A stretch of DNA of 7,558 bases. Source: an uncultured Caryophanales bacterium. Its GTDB lineage: Bacteria > Bacillota_I > Bacilli_A > RFN20 > CAG-826. Location of the stretch: contig CALAWM010000043.1 of the NCBI GenBank assembly GCA_937895315.1, positions 1-7,558 on the forward strand, written 5' to 3'. Under the pieces are notes generated by a model, which saw only the letters and a list, made by a program, of their open reading frames with translations, was not told the DNA's origin and did no database searches. Position 1 is the first letter of the stretch. Every line of letters starts with the position of its first letter. This document shows positions 7,036 to 7,558 of this stretch, piece by piece. The translations under genes and the position numbers were made by a program.

Positions 7036-7558
7036 TTATACACTGTCTATCATTATTGATTCTTCGACATCGTATTTGACGTTAATCACTTGATGTTTGA
7101 TGTCAACATTACTCTTAACATAAACATCTAAATAATTGCTGGTGTGACCAACATAAAGACCTTTTTCTTCATCATACGTTTCAATTAAAGCGCTCATCGT
7201 TTGACCAACATACTTTTGCCGATAATCATTTTTTAATTCTTCACTTAAGGCAATTAAGGTCCGAACTCGTTCTTTCTTCGTGATGCTATCAACTTGGTCT
7301 TTAAACGTTGCCGCCGGCGTTTTCGTTCGTAAACTATAAGGGAATACGTGTAATTCACTAAAATTTACTGCTTTAATGAAATTATATGTGTCTTGAAAGT
7401 ATTCATCACTTTCGCCCGGGAAACCGACAATAACATCGGTTGTTATCGCTATATCTCCGACGTAATCACGTATTTTATTGATCTTTTCAAGGAAGGCTTT
7501 CGTGTTATAGCGCCGATTCATCCGCCGTAACACTTCATCATTCCCAGCTTGAAGCGGA
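7036..7558 (-). CDS. mtaB: tRNA t6A37 methylthiotransferase MtaB, C-terminal part (5' end beyond window)
   Basis: Radical-SAM enzyme that adds a methylthio group to N6-threonylcarbamoyladenosine at position 37 of tRNAs reading ANN codons. The window holds the last 173 codons; the frame stays open to the right edge, so the first in-frame GTG (7533) is internal. Visible are PLQAGNDEVLRRMNR at the edge, a conserved radical-SAM segment AITTDVIVGFPGES, and LHVFPYSLRTKTPAA. The last is typical of MtaB rather than MiaB or RimO. A C-terminal TRAM-like RNA-binding domain covers roughly the last 60 residues. The N-terminal domain and the iron-sulphur CxxxCxxC motif lie outside. No convincing terminator follows before the rpmF promoter. 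Confidence 0.9.
   Translation of the reverse strand, partial: PLQAGNDEVLRRMNRRYNTKAFLEKINKIRDYVGDIAITTDVIVGFPGESDEYFQDTYNFIKAVNFSELHVFPYSLRTKTPAATFKDQVDSITKKERVRTLIALSEELKNDYRQKYVGQTMSALIETYDEEKGLYVGHTSNYLDVYVKSNVDIKHQVINVKYDVEESIMIDSV

Overview
This 7.56-kb window is a compact bacterial chromosome segment with every recognisable gene on the minus strand. The gene content and order (mtaB, rpsU, ybeY, cdd, era, recO, glycyl-tRNA synthetase) match the conserved yqeV-rpsU-yqfG-cdd-era-recO-glyQS neighbourhood of low-GC Gram-positives. The low GC, the single-chain dimeric-type glycyl-tRNA synthetase, and the absence of dgkA, phoH and yqeY suggest a reduced-genome member of Bacillota or a Mollicutes-like lineage (Acholeplasma/Izemoplasma/RF39-type). 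That placement is inference. The standard genetic code is in use: tryptophan is TGG throughout, and TGA ends cdd and ybeY.

Layout in transcription order, right to left. (1) The C-terminal half of mtaB (tRNA methylthiotransferase) enters from the right edge. (2) rpmF (ribosomal protein L32) has its own consensus promoter and an intrinsic terminator. (3) deoC (deoxyribose-phosphate aldolase) follows with its own promoter, whose -35 region lies inside an inverted repeat. Just behind it is a small two-helix membrane protein with a PH-like soluble tail, and a hairpin terminator closes this unit. (4) rpsU (S21, not listed by simple long-ORF calling) has a promoter whose -35 box lies inside that terminator's stem, and it ends in a textbook UUCG-loop terminator. 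(5) An unusual membrane protein carries an intact C39 cysteine peptidase domain plus six predicted helices, but no ATPase domain. (6) ybeY, cdd, era and recO form a tightly overlapping operon for rRNA maturation, pyrimidine salvage, 30S assembly and recombination. (7) glyQS has its own promoter and runs off the left edge, lacking only about its last ten residues.

Most of the window is housekeeping: translation (mtaB, rpmF, rpsU, ybeY, era, glyQS), nucleoside salvage (deoC, cdd) and DNA repair (recO). The most unusual item is the ATPase-less C39-peptidase/transmembrane protein inserted between rpsU and ybeY. Secondary points are the regulatory dyads at the deoC and glyQS promoters, the overlapping terminator/promoter before rpsU, and an altered GXXG loop in the KH domain of Era. 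No intergenic gap exceeds 300 bases. I see no RNA gene, CRISPR array, transposon or phage gene.
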